Assembly (NCBI RefSeq): GCF_004792695.1 | Contig: NZ_SRXU01000001.1 | Location: 930,001 to 994,000, forward strand | Reading direction: 5' to 3' | Source: Sphingomonas naasensis | Lineage (GTDB): Bacteria > Pseudomonadota > Alphaproteobacteria > Sphingomonadales > Sphingomonadaceae | Length of the DNA stretch: 64,000 bases | Shown: piece by piece, positions 16,731-26,030 of the stretch | Position numbering within the stretch: position 1 is the stretch's first letter | How the letters are laid out: the number at the start of each line of letters is the position of its first letter | Translations under genes and position numbers: made by a program | Notes under the pieces: model-generated | Seen by the model: the letters and a program-made list of their open reading frames with translations, nothing else | Told to the model about the DNA's origin: nothing | Databases searched by the model: none

Positions 16731-18278
16731 TTACGCTTGCGGCGCCTTGTCGCGGACCAGCGTGTTGACGACGATCGCGAGGATCGCAACCGCCGCGCAC
16801 GCGCCGAGGATCATCCAGTAGGTCCCGGTTTCGAAGCAGGGCGAGGCGGGGCCCATCCACACCGGCACGCAGCCTTCGGTGTTCTTGCCGGAGGCGAGGA
16901 AGACTATCACGCCGACCAGCCCGGCGACCACCGCGGCGATCACCGCCCAGGGCGTCGAGTGGCGGAAGCTCTCGACCCGCGCGAGCCGCGGCGTCAGCAG
17001 ATGCACCGACAGCACGGCGAGGAAATAGGCCGCGCCCGCGGCGATGAACATCGGCGCATAGCTGCCGACGCGATCGAGCACGTCTCCCGAATATTTCGAG
17101 AAGAGCGCGCCGCCGATCGCTCCCATGGTGCCGCCGATGCCGATCACCGCGCCCACCGCGAAACGCGGGAAGGTGTCCGACGGCACAGTGTAGAGATTGG
17201 CCGAGAAGCCCTGATGCGCCGCCGCGGCGATGCCGATGATCAGCACGCTCGCCCAGAGATTGGGCACCGAGGTGGCGAACACCACGGGCAGCACGCAGAA
17301 GGCGCAGATCACCATGGTGATCTTGCGCGCCGCGTTGACGCTCATCCCGCCCTTCATCAGCCGGCCCGAGAGCCAGCCGCCGGCGACGCTGCCGATGTCC
17401 GAGATCAGATAGATGCCGCCCAATGCGAGCGCCGCGGTGGGCGTCGACCAGGTCTTGAGGTCGAGGCCATATTGGGTGCCGAGATAGCCCGGCAGCCAGA
17501 ACAGATAGAACCACCAGATCGGGTCGATGAAGAACTTGCCGAGCGCGAACGCCCAGGTCTCGCGCTGGGCGAGCAGGCGCAGCCACAGGCCGGGCGTCTT
17601 CACGTCGGGGTCGGCGGGATCCTGCGTGATGTGCGCGACTTCGGGCGCACCGACGCGGGCATGCTTCGCCGGATCGTCGCGATAGACGGCGAGCCACGCG
17701 ACCAGCCAGATCAGGCCGAACACGCCGGTGAGGATGAACGTCATCCGCCAGCCGACCGCCGGCACCATCAGGAAGCAGAGCAAGGGCGCCGCGATCGCGC
17801 CGACGTTCGAGCCGGCGTTGAACACGCCGACGGCGAAGGCGCGCTCCTTTTGCGGGAACCAGCTGGTCACTGCCTTGACGCCGGCGGGGAAGTTGCCGGA
17901 TTCGCCGATGCCGAGCCCGAAGCGGGCCGCGGCGAACTGCGTGACGCTATAGGCACCGCCATGCGCGACGTGCGCGATCGTCCAGATCACCACCGCCGCG
18001 GCATAGCCCATCCGCGCGCCGATCGCGTCGACCACCTTGCCGAAGCCGAGATAGCCGATCGCGTAGGCGATCTGGAACCACACGACGATATCGGCATAGG
18101 TCCGCTCGTCCATGTGGAGCGAGGGATCCTCCATCATGATCGGCTTGAGCAGCCCGATCATCTGGCGATCGATATAGTTGATCGCGGTGGCGGCGAAGAG
18201 CAGGCCGACGATCACCCAGCGATAGCGCCCCACCCGCTCGGTGGCGGCCGCGATGGTCGCCTCTCGCATGTCGTTCAT
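16731..18278 (-). CDS. exuT: Hexuronate MFS transporter (ExuT family)
   Basis: This 515-residue protein has about 12 hydrophobic segments. The N-terminal helix VGLLFAATAINYIDRQMIGL and the signature GIGESGNFPAGVKAVTSWFP are typical of the anion:cation symporter family to which ExuT belongs. The protein brings galacturonate or glucuronate into the cytoplasm by proton symport. It carries an extra polar stretch near the C-terminus (SGKNTEGCVPVWMG) before the last helix, which is longer than the E. coli protein. It is first in the uxaC-kduI-kduD-kdgK operon. The 101-bp upstream gap lacks the TGACACCGGT operator found elsewhere in the locus, so its regulator may differ. Confidence 0.9.
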   Translation of the reverse strand: MNDMREATIAAATERVGRYRWVIVGLLFAATAINYIDRQMIGLLKPIMMEDPSLHMDERTYADIVVWFQIAYAIGYLGFGKVVDAIGARMGYAAAVVIWTIAHVAHGGAYSVTQFAAARFGLGIGESGNFPAGVKAVTSWFPQKERAFAVGVFNAGSNVGAIAAPLLCFLMVPAVGWRMTFILTGVFGLIWLVAWLAVYRDDPAKHARVGAPEVAHITQDPADPDVKTPGLWLRLLAQRETWAFALGKFFIDPIWWFYLFWLPGYLGTQYGLDLKTWSTPTAALALGGIYLISDIGSVAGGWLSGRLMKGGMSVNAARKITMVICAFCVLPVVFATSVPNLWASVLIIGIAAAAHQGFSANLYTVPSDTFPRFAVGAVIGIGGTMGAIGGALFSKYSGDVLDRVGSYAPMFIAAGAAYFLAVLSVHLLTPRLARVESFRHSTPWAVIAAVVAGLVGVIVFLASGKNTEGCVPVWMGPASPCFETGTYWMILGACAAVAILAIVVNTLVRDKAPQA

Positions 18279-18379
18279 TCAGCCTCTCCCACTCTTATTT
18301 CTTGCGGCCCGATTCCCGCTCGCAGCTGGTTTTGACGGTGGTTAGCCTGTCCCGCCACGGAAAGCCATCGTTTCGCATG

Positions 18380-19666
18380 TCATACTGCACTCCCAACATT
18401 CGGGAGTAACACCAGCGGCTTGCGGCCGTCGGCGAGGATCTGCTGGTGGATTCGCCGGAGCGCTGCGCCGCGCTGCCCGTTCGTCCGGGCGGCGAGCCCG
18501 AGCCAGATCAGCGCTTCGGCAGCGCGCACAGCCGGATCGCCGGCGATCCGTTCGAGATCCTTTTCGAACGGCGCGAAATAGGCGGGCACACCCTGCAACC
18601 GATCGAATGCCGCAAGCGCCGCATCGCGGCTCCAGCGGCGATGATGGATGCCGGTGTCGAGCAGCCCGCGCACCGTGCGGAACAGCAGCCAATGGATATG
18701 ACCCAGCGCGTCGAGCGGCCTGCCGCGATACACCCCGTGATCGGCCATCAGCTGCTCGGCGTGGATCGCCCAGCCCTCGGCGAAAGCCGGCAGATAGGCG
18801 ATACGCAGCGGATGCGGATTCGCCGCAGCCTCGATCGGGAGCTGGACCATGTGCCCGGGCAGCAACTCGTGATGGACGACGCTGCCGAGCGTCCAGCGTG
18901 GCCGGCGGCGGATCTCCTTGAGATCGACGACGTAGACACCCGATTGGCCCGGGGTGGGTATCTGACGATAGCCCTGCTTGCCCGCGGCCTGATCGGCGAG
19001 ACTCATCCGGCGCACGCTGACGTCGAGGCTGGCCTGGGGCACCGGGCCGACCAGCGCCGACGCTTGCCGGCGCGCCGCGTCGAGCCAGCGGTTCATATCG
19101 GCCACCGCGGCATCGCGCCCGGCCTCGTCGTCGGGATAGAGCCCGCGCGGATCGGCGAAGATCGCCCTGAAACGCGCCCCGACGGTACCCCGGGAGAAGC
19201 CGGCGCCGCGCAGCAGCTGATCGGCGCGCGCGACCAGCCGCGCCGCCTCGCGCTCGAACCGGCGATGCGCAGCTTCGGGGTTAACGCGCGCGCCGACATG
19301 CCGTTCGAGCAGCAGCGCATAGGCAGCGGCGCCCTCGGGACGTTGCGACAGGCCCTCCGAAGACGCCGGCAACCCATAGGGCAAACCGGCCTTGCCGCCA
19401 GGGAAGAGCCGCGACAATTGCGAATCTATCGCAATATTCTTGCGGATGGTTCGCAAATCCACTGCCGCCGAAGGCGAGAGCGAGGCCGCATCGAACGGTT
19501 CGAGCGCGGCCAGCCGCTGATCATAGCCGGGCACCCCGACCAGCCCGTCGAGCGCCTCGCGCAAACGGGCGTCGTCGCGCGGCTGCCCGGACGCGGGCAA
19601 TGCCGACAGCATCGCCGAGGCGGTCAGCCCGCCCAGCAACGCGCGGCGGCGCACGAGGATCACCAA
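18380..19666 (-). CDS. DUF885-family metallopeptidase-like exported protein
   Basis: This 428-residue protein has a Tat/Sec-like signal (RRRALLGGLTASAMLSALPASG). The middle holds VVHHELLPGHMVQLPIE, an HExxPGH-type zinc motif of the DUF885 family, followed by AEGWAIHAEQLMADHGVY, where the second glutamate region lies. DUF885 proteins are largely helical and predicted to be zinc peptidases, but few have been characterised. It lies directly upstream of and co-directional with exuT, with a 101-bp gap, and downstream of the FAA-fold hydratase. Its role in uronate use, if any, is unknown. Confidence 0.75.
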   Translation of the reverse strand: MVILVRRRALLGGLTASAMLSALPASGQPRDDARLREALDGLVGVPGYDQRLAALEPFDAASLSPSAAVDLRTIRKNIAIDSQLSRLFPGGKAGLPYGLPASSEGLSQRPEGAAAYALLLERHVGARVNPEAAHRRFEREAARLVARADQLLRGAGFSRGTVGARFRAIFADPRGLYPDDEAGRDAAVADMNRWLDAARRQASALVGPVPQASLDVSVRRMSLADQAAGKQGYRQIPTPGQSGVYVVDLKEIRRRPRWTLGSVVHHELLPGHMVQLPIEAAANPHPLRIAYLPAFAEGWAIHAEQLMADHGVYRGRPLDALGHIHWLLFRTVRGLLDTGIHHRRWSRDAALAAFDRLQGVPAYFAPFEKDLERIAGDPAVRAAEALIWLGLAARTNGQRGAALRRIHQQILADGRKPLVLLPNVGSAV

Positions 19667-19781
19667 AGCGCCCCGACGGCGGGCGTCACGCGCATCGTGC
19701 AGACTTGGGGATGCGCAGCGGCGCTCCGCACCGCCGCACTCGCGATTCGCATGTGCTCTCCACTCCGCCCGATCCGCCCGC

Positions 19782-20573
19782 TTACGAGGCGATGATCGCG
19801 CACTCTACTTCCAAACCCGCGCCGAAGCGGCATGCGACCTCGTCGCCCGGCTTGACCGGATGGACGCCGGTCACCGCGCCGCTCGACACCCATTGCCCGG
19901 CCTCGAGCACGATCCCGCGCGCCGCCATGAGCTCGAGCAGGAAGCGCACGGCGCCGACCGGGCCATCGAGCATCGTCTCGGCGGTGGCAGCGCCGATCCG
20001 CGCGCCATTGATGTCGAGCGTCACCGGCCAGGCATTGATGCCGGCCGAGCGCCAGTCCTTGATCTCGGGCCCGATGACGAGGCCGTTATTGTTGCCGTAA
20101 TCGGAGATGGTCACTGTCGGGCCATGCTCGTTGATCCCCGGAAAGGGCGAGCTGGCGATCTCGATCCCGACATGGACCGCGTCGATCAGATCGGCGGCCT
20201 CCTCTTCGGTGAAACGCGTCTTGCCCGCCGGCGGTGTCGCACCCAGCCGGAGCAGAAACTCCGCCTCCGCCGCGCCGAAGCCGGCACCGAAGATCGGCAT
20301 CTCGAGCCCTTCGCGCGCATCGACGATCGTGTCGCTGAAGATCGGCCCCGCCAGCCGATCGACGCCGTCGCGCGGCGGATTGATCCGGCCGACCTTCCAC
20401 CCGCCGATCCGCCGGCCGTCGAACGCGATGGCATGGTCCTGCACCGCATAGGCATCGTCGAGCGCGGCAGGCACGTCGCCCGGATAATCGGGCAGCCCGC
20501 GGCTCTCGCGACGCGCCTCGACGAACGTCTCGGCAATTCGACGCGCTTCATCGGCAAACTGTACGGATCCCAC
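19782..20573 (-). CDS. 2-keto-4-pentenoate hydratase / FAA-fold hydratase
   Basis: This 263-residue protein has the FAA-hydrolase/hydratase fold. The N-terminal region ends YAVQDHAIAFDGRRIGGWKVG, and the metal-binding glutamates lie in FGAAEAEFLLRL with a later AVHVGIEIASSPFPG. A C-terminal segment, SSGAVTGVHPVKPGDEV, is typical of MhpD-like enzymes. Family members add water to 2-oxo-4-enoates or decarboxylate 4-oxalocrotonate in ring-cleavage pathways, and some act on 2-keto-3-deoxy acids. No aromatic-degradation genes are nearby, and a pectin-type operator sits 42 nt upstream, so a sugar-acid substrate is plausible but unproven. Confidence 0.8.
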   Translation of the reverse strand: MGSVQFADEARRIAETFVEARRESRGLPDYPGDVPAALDDAYAVQDHAIAFDGRRIGGWKVGRINPPRDGVDRLAGPIFSDTIVDAREGLEMPIFGAGFGAAEAEFLLRLGATPPAGKTRFTEEEAADLIDAVHVGIEIASSPFPGINEHGPTVTISDYGNNNGLVIGPEIKDWRSAGINAWPVTLDINGARIGAATAETMLDGPVGAVRFLLELMAARGIVLEAGQWVSSGAVTGVHPVKPGDEVACRFGAGLEVECAIIAS

Positions 20574-20614
20574 CAGGCCCCTTCCTCTCGGTCTGTGTTT
20601 GGCGGAGAATTAGA

Positions 20615-20628
20615 GGAAACCGGTGTCA
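20615..20628. promoter_or_regulatory. Putative LacI-type operator upstream of the hydratase
   Basis: On the minus strand the site reads TGACACCGGTTTCC, centred on the palindrome ACCGGT. It shares TGACACCGGT with the sites at 25978-25991 and 31397-31410. It lies 42 nt before the hydratase start and in the divergent gap with the PQQ-propeller lipoprotein gene. Confidence 0.6.
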
Positions 20629-20776
20629 TTGGCAACGGGGCGCCGAGATTTTCAGCGGCGGCGCCCCGCATCTCCACCTCAGGAGCGGCGCCGATTTGCG
20701 ATGGAGAGCTACGTCGAAGCTGCGTAAGCGCATATAAGTGGGTGGATTTCGCCGAACGAGGGCGTACGCTGCGGCT

Positions 20777-22426
20777 ATGAGCCGCCATCCTCTGTCGCCA
20801 GACGCCCCGCTCCCCGCTGTCCTTTCGCGTCGCAGCGCGCTGGCAATGCTGTCATCGTCCGCCGTGCTGGCCGCGTGCGGCAGCGGCGGCGGGTCGCCTA
20901 CGCCCTCTCCCGCTCCGACGCCGAGTCCGAGCCCGTCGCCTTCGCCCTCGCCTTCGCCGTCACCCACGCCGGTTTCGGGCCCGGCATGGTATGGCTATGG
21001 CCGGGATGCGCAGCACACGGCAGTGAGCGCGATCGCGTCGCAGGATCTCGGGCGCATCGCCTGGTCGTCTCCGGTCGACCTCGCGCCGCAATACACGCCG
21101 TCCGGCGCGCTGCTCACCCATTACGGATCGCCGGTCGTGACCACGCACAACACGGTGGTGATCCCGGTGAAGACCGGCGCCACCGGCGGCTACCGCGTCG
21201 AGGGGCGCGACGGCACGACGGGCGCGCTGCTGTGGTCGGCGACCACCGACTATGTCACGCCGCCGCGCAATTGGCTGCCGCCCTATAATGTGCTGCTCAC
21301 CCAGCAGGGCCGCCTCTATGCCCCCGGCGCCGGGGGCAAGCTGCTGATGCGCGCCGACGCCGACGCGGCGAGTGGCGCGCTTGCCGCGCACATCTTCTAC
21401 GGCGCGGCGACCTACAACGCGAACCCTGCCGCGTTCGACGGCAGCGTCTTCATCAACACGCCGATCACCGCGGATGCGAACGGCAATCTCTTCTTCGGCT
21501 TCCACGTGACCGGGACAAACCCCGCGAATCTGGTCAGCGGGATCGCGCGGGTTTCGCCCGACGGCACCGGCATCTGGGTGAGCGCAGCCACCGCGGCGAG
21601 CGATGCTTCGGTCCAGAAGCCCGCGATGAATTGCGCGCCCGCGCTCTCGATCGACGGCAACACCGTTTACATCGCCGTGAACCGCGGCGCGACCACCGCA
21701 ACGCAGACCGGCTTCCTGCTCGCGCTCGACAGCACGACGCTCGCCACCCGCGCCAAAGTCGCATTGGTCGATCCCAATCAGAAGACACTCGCGCGGATCA
21801 GCGACGACGGCACGGCATCGCCGGTGATCGGGCCCGACGGCCGCGTGTTCTACGGCGTGCTGGAAACGCAGTTCCCGACGCACAATGCGCGCGGCTGGCT
21901 GCTCCAGTTCGACGCACTGCTCAATCCGGTGGGGGTCCCGGGCAGCTTCGGCTGGGATGTCTCGCCCAGCGTGATCCCCGCTGCGATGGTGCCGTCCTAT
22001 ACGGGCACCTCGACCTATCTGCTCGCGCAGAAGTACAACAACTATGCGGGGGTGGGCACGGGCGACGGGCTCAACCGGATCGCGGTGCTCGATCCCAAGG
22101 CGAGCCAGGCCGATCCGATCGTCGCCGGCCTGCAGGTGATGCGCGAAGTGCTGACGATCCTCGGGCCGACGCTGGACGGCGGATCGCCCACCGCACGGCG
22201 CGAATGGTGCATCAACACGATGGCGGCGGATCCGCAGCGCAAGTCGATCCTCGCCAACAACGAGGACGGCGTGCTCTACCGCTGGGACCTCGTGACCAAC
22301 ACGCTGTCGCAGGGCGTCCGGCTCAACACCGGGCTCGGCCAGGCCTATACGCCGACGCTGATCGGCGCCGACGGCGCGGTCTATGCGATCAGCAACGCGA
22401 CCTTGTATTCGATCCGCGCCAGCTAG
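20777..22426 (+). CDS. PQQ-propeller-like lipoprotein with Pro-Ser linker
   Basis: This 549-residue protein begins with a lipobox (AMLSSSAVLAAC), followed at once by GSGGG and a Pro-Ser-rich linker of about 30 residues, then a repeat-rich domain. Segments such as GTTGALLWSATTD, DGNTVYIAVN and GADGAVYAISNATLYSI are blades of an eight-bladed quinoprotein-like beta-propeller (PQQ-like domain). Catalytic PQQ-ligand residues cannot be assigned, so it may be a binding or scaffold protein. The ATG at 20777 is preferred over one 13 codons upstream because the signal peptide and lipobox follow it at normal distance. It is convergent with, and overlaps by 4 nt, a di-haem peroxidase lipoprotein. Confidence 0.75.
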   Translation: MSRHPLSPDAPLPAVLSRRSALAMLSSSAVLAACGSGGGSPTPSPAPTPSPSPSPSPSPSPSPTPVSGPAWYGYGRDAQHTAVSAIASQDLGRIAWSSPVDLAPQYTPSGALLTHYGSPVVTTHNTVVIPVKTGATGGYRVEGRDGTTGALLWSATTDYVTPPRNWLPPYNVLLTQQGRLYAPGAGGKLLMRADADAASGALAAHIFYGAATYNANPAAFDGSVFINTPITADANGNLFFGFHVTGTNPANLVSGIARVSPDGTGIWVSAATAASDASVQKPAMNCAPALSIDGNTVYIAVNRGATTATQTGFLLALDSTTLATRAKVALVDPNQKTLARISDDGTASPVIGPDGRVFYGVLETQFPTHNARGWLLQFDALLNPVGVPGSFGWDVSPSVIPAAMVPSYTGTSTYLLAQKYNNYAGVGTGDGLNRIAVLDPKASQADPIVAGLQVMREVLTILGPTLDGGSPTARREWCINTMAADPQRKSILANNEDGVLYRWDLVTNTLSQGVRLNTGLGQAYTPTLIGADGAVYAISNATLYSIRAS

Positions 22427-23583
22427 CGCGCAGGCCGGCGAAACGGATCGCCGAAGCGCGGATCGGTGGTCAGCGCGAGATCGCTCAGGGTCATCACGAA
22501 AACGACCAGCGCCGCCCGATCCGCCGCACCAAGGTTGAGCCGCTGCGGCCGGCCGTCCTGCCGCAGGCGATTGTCGAGCGCCGGGCCGTCCTGAATGCCG
22601 TGATCGTAGAAGTCGACGACCTCGGCGAGGGTCGCGAACCGCCCGTCGTGCATGTACGGCCCGGTCAATCCGGCATTGCGGAGCGACGGCGCCTTGAACA
22701 CACGCTTCTCGCCGGCGTCGAGCCCGTTGCTGCGCGCGTCCGCCGCCAGCGCGAAGGTCGGGGGCAGATGGCAGGACGAGCAGCCGGCGCCGCCCTCGCC
22801 GACCCGCATCATGAACAGCTGCCGGCCGCGATTCTGCTGCGGCGTGAAGTTCGGCAGATCGCGGTTCAGCGCGCGGTTGGGCGCGCCGGGCGCGAAGACC
22901 TGAGCATAGCCCGTGTCCCATTGGCTCGAATGCGAGATCATCGCGCGCACGAACTGCGCGAGCGACTGCTGGATCCGCGGCTCGGTGATCGCGGCGTCGC
23001 CGAACGCCCAGCCGAACAGATCCGGATAATAGGCCGTCTTGCCCATTTTGCGGATCAGCGCGTCGAAGCCGCCCGCCGCGCCGCCCCATCCCATTTCGAC
23101 GAGGCTGTGGAACGGACGGCTGGCCTGCGCCTCTACGCTCGCCGCGCGGCGATCCCAGAAGGTCGAGCCGGGCCGCCAGTAGCGCAGATTGCCGAGCCGC
23201 ATCGCATGGAAATCGGTGGTCGCGGCGCTGCTGATCCCGTTGCTGAACCGCATCGAATCGGTGAAGCCGAGCGCCTGCTGATGGCATGAGGCGCACGACG
23301 CGCGATCGTTGGTGCTCAACCGCAAATCGTAGAACAGCACCCGTCCGAGCGTCGCGACGCGATCGTCGCCCGGGCGGGAAGCCGGGCTGTTGTCGAGCGC
23401 CGCCACGCTCTGATCGAAATGGGCGGGAAGCGACCGCGTAGAATAATCGGCGACCTTCGCGAAATCGAGCGTGGTGTGCTCCGCAACGCCCGCCGGAGTC
23501 ACCGCGGATCCGCCGTTTCCGCCGCATGCCGCGAGCGCCAGCGCGAATGCGCTTGCAACCAGTCCCAAGCTTCCCAGCCGCAT
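22423..23583 (-). CDS. MauG/cytochrome c peroxidase-family di-haem lipoprotein
   Basis: This 386-residue protein has a lipobox (ASAFALALAAC) and two haem-c motifs, CASCH and CSSCH. Flanking sequence LGRVLFYDLRLSTNDRASC, KAPSLRNAGLTGPYMHDGRF and LAEVVDFYDHG is characteristic of bacterial cytochrome c peroxidase/MauG proteins. These periplasmic enzymes reduce hydrogen peroxide or oxidise protein or small-molecule partners. The start at 23583 has AAAGGGA about 6 nt upstream and gives a clean signal peptide; an upstream in-frame extension is arginine-rich and unlikely. The convergent PQQ-propeller gene may encode a partner, but this rests only on position and shared lipoprotein character. Confidence 0.88.
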   Translation of the reverse strand: MRLGSLGLVASAFALALAACGGNGGSAVTPAGVAEHTTLDFAKVADYSTRSLPAHFDQSVAALDNSPASRPGDDRVATLGRVLFYDLRLSTNDRASCASCHQQALGFTDSMRFSNGISSAATTDFHAMRLGNLRYWRPGSTFWDRRAASVEAQASRPFHSLVEMGWGGAAGGFDALIRKMGKTAYYPDLFGWAFGDAAITEPRIQQSLAQFVRAMISHSSQWDTGYAQVFAPGAPNRALNRDLPNFTPQQNRGRQLFMMRVGEGGAGCSSCHLPPTFALAADARSNGLDAGEKRVFKAPSLRNAGLTGPYMHDGRFATLAEVVDFYDHGIQDGPALDNRLRQDGRPQRLNLGAADRAALVVFVMTLSDLALTTDPRFGDPFRRPAR

Positions 23584-23759
23584 CTTCGTCCCTTTGTCCG
23601 CCTTTGTCGTAGGGCGCTTTCGATGCCGCGGCCATTCGCAGGCGCGCGATTTGCGCTTCGGCGGAAAATAATCACAACAGCGTGTCGATTTCCGGGAGGC
23701 GCGCTCGTCGTCACGATGCGGCGCCACGAGGCATCGCATCACGCAGGGAGACCGACACG

Positions 23760-24404
23760 ATGACGATCACTATCACCGCCTTTGAACGATCGCCCGACGG
23801 GGGCATGGGGCTGGCACGCGATACGCGGGTGCGCTGGGCGCTCGAGGAAGTCGGCCAGCCCTATGACGTCCGGCTCGTTTCCTTCGCCGCGATGAAGGAG
23901 CCCGCGCATCTGGCGGTCCATCCGTTCGGGCAGATCCCCACCTATGAGGACGGCGGCCTCGCGATCTTCGAAACCGGGGCGATCGTATTTCATATCGCCA
24001 CGCAACATGCTGGCCTGCTGCCGCACGATCCCGACCCGCGCGCCCGGGCGATCACCTGGATGTTCGCGGCGCTCAATACCGTCGAGCCGCCGATCCTCGA
24101 CCTGACCGTCGTCAAGATCATCGAAGGCGACAAGCCATGGGCGGCGGAGCGCCTGCCGCTGGTGAAGGAGCGCATCCGCGATCGGCTGGACCGGCTCTCG
24201 GCCCGGCTGGGCGACGCCGAATGGCTCGACGGCGCGTTCAGCGCGGGCGATCTGCTGATGGTGTCGGTGCTGCTCCGCTCGCGGATGTCGGGGATCCTCG
24301 ACGAATATCCCAATCTCGCCGCCTATGTCGCGCGCGGCGAGGCGCGCCCCGCCTATCAGCGCGCCTTCGCTGCGCAGCTGGCGGTCAACGCACCTACAGC
24401 GTAA
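23760..24404 (+). CDS. Glutathione S-transferase family protein
   Basis: This 214-residue protein has an N-terminal thioredoxin-like half ending HPFGQIPTYEDGGLAIFETGAI, which holds the cis-proline and the glutathione-contacting E-T/S pair, and a helical C-terminal half with GDAEWLDGAFSAGDLLMVSVL. This is the standard cytosolic GST layout. The N-terminal segment RSPDGGMGLARDTRVRWALEE differs from the common S-x-S/C active site, and no clear catalytic Ser or Cys is evident at the usual place, so activity is uncertain. It ends convergently inside the last codons of uxaA (11-nt overlap). No functional link to uronate use is evident. Confidence 0.82.
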   Translation: MTITITAFERSPDGGMGLARDTRVRWALEEVGQPYDVRLVSFAAMKEPAHLAVHPFGQIPTYEDGGLAIFETGAIVFHIATQHAGLLPHDPDPRARAITWMFAALNTVEPPILDLTVVKIIEGDKPWAAERLPLVKERIRDRLDRLSARLGDAEWLDGAFSAGDLLMVSVLLRSRMSGILDEYPNLAAYVARGEARPAYQRAFAAQLAVNAPTA

Positions 24405-25875
24405 CGCCGCGCTTCCAGAAGGCGATCTCGCGCTCGCCATTGCGCTCGGCTGCGGTCTCCGCGCCTGACGCGATCGCGACGATACGGTCGATCAGCGCTT
24501 CCTCGGCCGCGTCGAAACCTTCGCGCAGCACCTGCCCCGCGTCGAAGTCGATCCAGTTCGGCTTGCGCATGGCGAGGTCGCTGTTCGACGCGATCTTGAC
24601 CGTCGGCACCGGGAAGCCGAGCGGCGTGCCGCGGCCGGTGGTGAACAGGATCACCGTCGCCCCCGCCGCGGCTAGCGCCGTCGACGAAACCGCATCGTTG
24701 CCCGGCGCCTCGAGCAAGGTCAGCCCGGTGCGCTCGATGCGCTCGCCATAGCGTTTGACGTCGGTGAGGACGGCATGCCCCGCCTTCTGCACCGCGCCGA
24801 GCGACTTCTCCTCGAGCGTGGTGATCCCGCCGGCGATGTTGCCCGGCGAAGGATTTTCCGAGACCGGCTCGCCATGGCTGAGGAAGTAATTCTTGAAGTC
24901 GTTGACCACGCCGACGATATTCTCGAACACCGCCGCATTCTCGGCGCGATCCATCAGCATCTGCTCGGCGCCGAAGATCTCGGGGATCTCGGTGACGATC
25001 GCGCTGCCGCCCGCGGCAGTGACGACGTCGCTCATCCGGCCGACCAGCGGATTGGCGGTCAGCCCCGAAAAGCCGTCCGAACCGCCGCACTTCACCCCGA
25101 GCACCAGCCTGTCGAGGCCGACGGGCTCGCGCTTCGTCCGCGCCGCCTCGGCGGCGAGCTCGGCGACTGCGGCGAGACCGTCCGCGAACTCGTCCTCCGA
25201 TTTCTGCGCGACGACGGTGCGGATGCGGTCGCGATAGCCCTCGGGCATCGCTTCGAGCAGTTGCGCGAGCTGATTCGATTCGCAGCCCAGCCCGATCAGC
25301 AGTACGCCGCCGGCATTGGGGTGCGCGGCCAGCGCGGCGAGCATCCGCCGCGTCGCGCCGAGATCGTCGCCGAGCTGCGAGCAGCCATAGGGGTGGGCGA
25401 ACGCGTGGACGCCGTCGACTTGCCCGGCATGGCGCCGCCCGGCCTCGGCGGCGATGCGCTCGGCGGTGCGGCCGACACAGCCCACCGTCGGCAGAATCCA
25501 GATCTCGTTGCGCGTGCCCACCCGGCCGTCGGCGCGGACATAGCCGAGGAAGGTCTTCCCGCCCGTAGTCGGCGCGCGCGGTTCGGCATGCGGATCGTAG
25601 CGATAGTCGAGCGTGCCCGACAGGCCGGTCGCCAGATTGTGGCTATGGACATGATCGCCCGATGCGATCGGCGCGATCGCACGGCCGATCGGGAAACCGA
25701 ACTTGTTCACTTCGGTGCCGGGCGCGATGTCGACCAGGGCGATCTTGTGTCCCTTGGGGATATCGGCGCGTGCGACGATGCGCGCGCCGTCGATTTCGAC
25801 GCTTTCGCCCGCCGCGATCGGCTCGAGCAGCGTCGCGACATGGTCGTTCGAATGGATCTTGAGAGCAGTCGTCAT
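24394..25875 (-). CDS. uxaA: Altronate dehydratase
   Basis: This 493-residue protein has the N-terminal SAF-like domain (VATLLEPIAAGESVEI ... IPKGHKIALVDI) and the large UxaA catalytic domain. It carries FLGYVRADGRVGTRNEIWIL, FAHPYGCSQLGDD, GLGCESNQ, LGVKCGGSDGFSGLTANP and TTGRGTPLGFPVPTVKI. The conserved cysteines probably ligate an iron centre. The enzyme dehydrates D-altronate to KDG, downstream of UxaC and the missing UxaB. Both N- and C-terminal domains are in one polypeptide, as in E. coli UxaA. It is divergent from the esterase at 26031 with a LacI-type operator between them, about 100 nt from its start. Confidence 0.94.
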   Translation of the reverse strand: MTTALKIHSNDHVATLLEPIAAGESVEIDGARIVARADIPKGHKIALVDIAPGTEVNKFGFPIGRAIAPIASGDHVHSHNLATGLSGTLDYRYDPHAEPRAPTTGGKTFLGYVRADGRVGTRNEIWILPTVGCVGRTAERIAAEAGRRHAGQVDGVHAFAHPYGCSQLGDDLGATRRMLAALAAHPNAGGVLLIGLGCESNQLAQLLEAMPEGYRDRIRTVVAQKSEDEFADGLAAVAELAAEAARTKREPVGLDRLVLGVKCGGSDGFSGLTANPLVGRMSDVVTAAGGSAIVTEIPEIFGAEQMLMDRAENAAVFENIVGVVNDFKNYFLSHGEPVSENPSPGNIAGGITTLEEKSLGAVQKAGHAVLTDVKRYGERIERTGLTLLEAPGNDAVSSTALAAAGATVILFTTGRGTPLGFPVPTVKIASNSDLAMRKPNWIDFDAGQVLREGFDAAEEALIDRIVAIASGAETAAERNGEREIAFWKRGVTL

Positions 25876-25977
25876 CGCTTGTCCGGGGCGCGCCTGCGCC
25901 AGTGGCTATGTGGGTCGAAACCGCGGGCGACGCAACCATTGGACGGCGTAGCGCCGCGGTGGCGTTGCAAAGCCGTC

Positions 25978-25991
25978 TGACACCGGTTACC
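25978..25991. promoter_or_regulatory. Putative LacI-type operator between uxaA and esterase
   Basis: TGACACCGGTTACC shares its first ten bases with the other two sites in the locus. It lies 40 nt before the esterase start and about 100 nt before uxaA on the other strand, so it could repress both divergent promoters. Confidence 0.65.
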
Positions 25992-26030
25992 CGATCCGGC
26001 AAGCATAGCAATGCTTTAGGGGAGTGAGCG

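Noticed and set aside
13495..16821. Plus-strand open frame of over 1100 codons opposite kduD, kduI and uxaC
   Set aside because: It has no recognisable domain, and the opposite strand codes for three enzymes with intact active sites.
18371..18390. ATGTCATAC upstream of exuT as a GntR-type operator
   Set aside because: Only one half-site is visible and it lies at the coding end of the DUF885 gene.
20890..20975. Repetitive CCGAGTCC/TCGCCT stretch as a possible repeat array
   Set aside because: It encodes the Pro-Ser linker of a lipoprotein, as does the similar stretch at 56160-56250; there are no spacers as in CRISPR.
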